A DNA stretch of 64,000 bases from Paratinospora sagittata (lineage: Eukaryota > Streptophyta > Magnoliopsida > Ranunculales > Menispermaceae): positions 19,993,956 to 20,057,955 of the forward strand of contig CM069593.1 of the NCBI GenBank assembly GCA_035771175.1, written 5' to 3'. This document shows positions 62,071 to 64,000 of the stretch, piece after piece. The translations under genes and the position numbers were made by a program. Numbering within the stretch: position 1 is the first letter of the stretch; each line of letters begins with the position of its first letter. A model generated the notes under the pieces. That model was not told the DNA's origin and made no database searches. It saw nothing but the letters and a program-made list of their open reading frames with translations.

Positions 62071-64000
62071 TTCTAACGAAGGTGCGAAGTAAGCAAGAAA
62101 ATAAAGGAGAAAAATAAAATAAAAAAATAAGCAGCAGTGAAAGAGAGCCCAAGTTAATATCCGAACCCCTAGATTTAACCCTGGTTACCTTTTTACCATT
62201 TTACCCCTTAAATTCTACTATATTACAGAATTTCCTTGTCCATATTGCAACAGAGATCCGTTTAAGAATTACAACTTTGTCCTTTGTACAGCTAAAATCC
62301 ACCTTTTTTTAAAAGCATTATCCAAAACAAAAATAATCAAAAATTTCAGGGTCAAGATTGTAACCAACCAATTTAGGTTTTCCTCATTAATGCATTGAAA
62401 AAGACATTTTTCTCATTTAGATAATATTCCTAATATGGGAGTTGGAAAAAAAATAGAAATATCATACAACTTATTCTTCAAATTTCACTTTATTAGAGCA
62501 TTAGGTGTGGGTGCTCTTTACCAAATATTTCAAAATAAAAAATATTAGGAAAGTTAGGAGGTGGAATGGATCAAGAGATAATGGTACCAAGATTAATTGA
62601 TGATGTAATCTGATTTTTAAAGTGTGCTGTAGAAGATCTTATCGATATTATTTAAAAAATCTATTTTAATAATTTAAGGAATGATAGTAATTTTATCAAA
62701 TAACTTTTTTTTTCCAACATACTGTTTTTATGAATTTAAATTCATATGTTTTCAATTTTGTCCTAATTATCTACCAAATTTTTACTTTTTTTTTTTTTAC
62801 TTGTTTTCCTATATTTCTTTTTTTTAGAAGAAGAAAAAGTATAACTAACTCTATTACCATATCATATTCTCAGGAAAATATCAATCTCGGTCATGACCTA
62901 TTAATCTTTCTCATACCATAAGTGAGATAGTGACAAAAGTTAAACCTAAAACATCTGAGTTTCGAAGCCACCTTTTTATTAACTATACCAACTCCATATT
63001 AGCTACTCATTTTCTTATATGTCTACAGTTACAAATGTATTTAAAAAATAGTGTTTAATGGAGTTATCTATAATTTAACTAAAATCAATAAAAAAAACAC
63101 TATAAATGTTAAATGTTCTATAATGTCTAATAATAATATGAATTGGGTGAGGGGCAGTCATGAAAATAAGGGAGATGTGAAAGGCTTTTGGGTAAATGTG
63201 AGTGGATAATGTATTATTATGTATAATAATATAATGATAGTATAATTGTGAGGACGGGGGTTTGTTGAGGTGTGATTCTGCGAATGACAGTTGGCTATTG
63301 GGTTTCCCCCACCCAAAAAAAATAAAAATAAAAAAAAGCCTTTTTTCCAATTCCTAATCACTTTAATTAATAAGATTTTAAGAAAAAGGTCATTAGATTT
63401 GATTAGATGAAGATTTGACAGAAGAAGAAGAAGACTTGGGCAAGCGTGTAAAAAGACAGCACGCCGCTGTCCAGCTCCGACTGCGCCTTTTCATAGCTGG
63501 CTCAGTGCTGCACTGCATGGATAAGCATAACAATTCCTCTGGGGCTCACCGCTCACCGCCCACCGCCCACCTCCCACCAACCTCTTAGTTTCCACACATT
63601 TCACTTTTTGCCCTTTTACTAACCCAACCCTTTTGTCTCTCCCTAACGACCCTAACTCTTTAAATATTTAATTAATTAGAATGTAATTATAAATTTATAA
63701 TAAGTTGGGAGGGTAATAAAAATACTTTTGATGTAAAGCAAGGGATTATGATTATGATTATTTTATTTAACTGTAGCAAATTATCTTTACATTAAAAATA
63801 TTTTTTTTTGGGTCAATATTTTATTTTATTTCTATGAAATTACCTATAAATATAATAACATATTGACAATCAATACAGACACAATAAAAAAATAAAAACG
63901 TTCTAAAAAAAATTAGTAAAACCCGACAATAATACTTAAATATTGTAATTTTATGTTATTTGATGACATATACTATTGATACAAATTGTGGCAAAAAAGT
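62071..64000. other. Gene-free stretch to the window end
   Basis: AT-rich DNA without recognisable genes. A GC-richer patch at about 63440-63600 includes CACCGCCCACCGCCCACC and may be the promoter of a gene beyond the window. Confidence 0.5.

Noticed and set aside
1..64000. CRISPR arrays, operons, prophage or bacterial defence systems
   Set aside because: The window is a plant nuclear genome; no regularly spaced identical repeats with unique spacers or bacterial gene clusters are present.

Overview
This is nuclear DNA from a flowering plant, most likely a eudicot. The evidence is AT-rich intergenic DNA, spliced genes with GT-AG introns, nuclear tRNA genes, an organelle RNA-editing PPR protein, a xylan-synthesis glycosyltransferase and a dense set of plant-type transposons (Au SINEs, MULE, hAT and Tourist MITEs, L1 LINEs, LTR elements). 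The species cannot be named from the sequence.

Layout from left to right. 85-2642 (-): four-exon gene for a 78-aa conserved plant protein of unknown function, with an Au SINE in its last intron. 2972-3044 (+): tRNA-Phe(GAA). 3675-8281 (-): two-exon PP2A B' (B56) regulatory subunit. 8.3-11.8 kb: gene-poor, with one young retroposon. 11859-14057 (-): intronless DYW-type PPR gene, ortholog of MEF22. 14151-20576: decayed Mutator-like element (MULE) carrying a plant-mobile-domain gene on + and a transposase-SWIM-OTU gene on -. 20.6-23.25 kb: tRNA-related SINE whose target-site duplication was later split by a solo-LTR-like element. 25819-27657 (-): nodulin-like/MFS membrane transporter. 27.7-33.9 kb: long gene-poor stretch with a Tourist MITE and hairpins. 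33978-42538 (-): nine-exon plastid AAA ATPase of the SPD1/Ycf45 type, with a retroposon and a solo LTR in introns. 42794-42875 (-): tRNA-Ser(GCT). 43.6-47.4 kb: LTR-like sequence followed by a degenerate L1 LINE. 50274-52800 (+): three-exon GT47 glycosyltransferase, FRA8/IRX7 (glucuronoxylan synthesis). 53.2-54.5 kb: cluster of MITEs and hairpins. 55042-59798 (-): four-exon thioredoxin-like U5 snRNP protein (TXNL4B/DIM2 type), with a 5'-inverted L1 insertion, a MITE and an Au SINE fragment in its introns. 59.8-64 kb: its 5' leader intron and promoter, then gene-poor DNA.

The genes are ordinary unlinked housekeeping genes; plants do not use operons and nothing suggests a shared pathway. The splice models were built by joining reading frames across GT-AG sites so that conserved protein families are restored with correct phase.

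The most interesting structures are the composite MULE (PMD gene plus transposase-OTU, OTU catalytic Cys lost, palindromic subterminal arrays), its position about 90 bp upstream of the MEF22 start codon, upstream ORFs overlapping the starts of MEF22 and FRA8/IRX7, and several insertions whose history can be read from target-site duplications.
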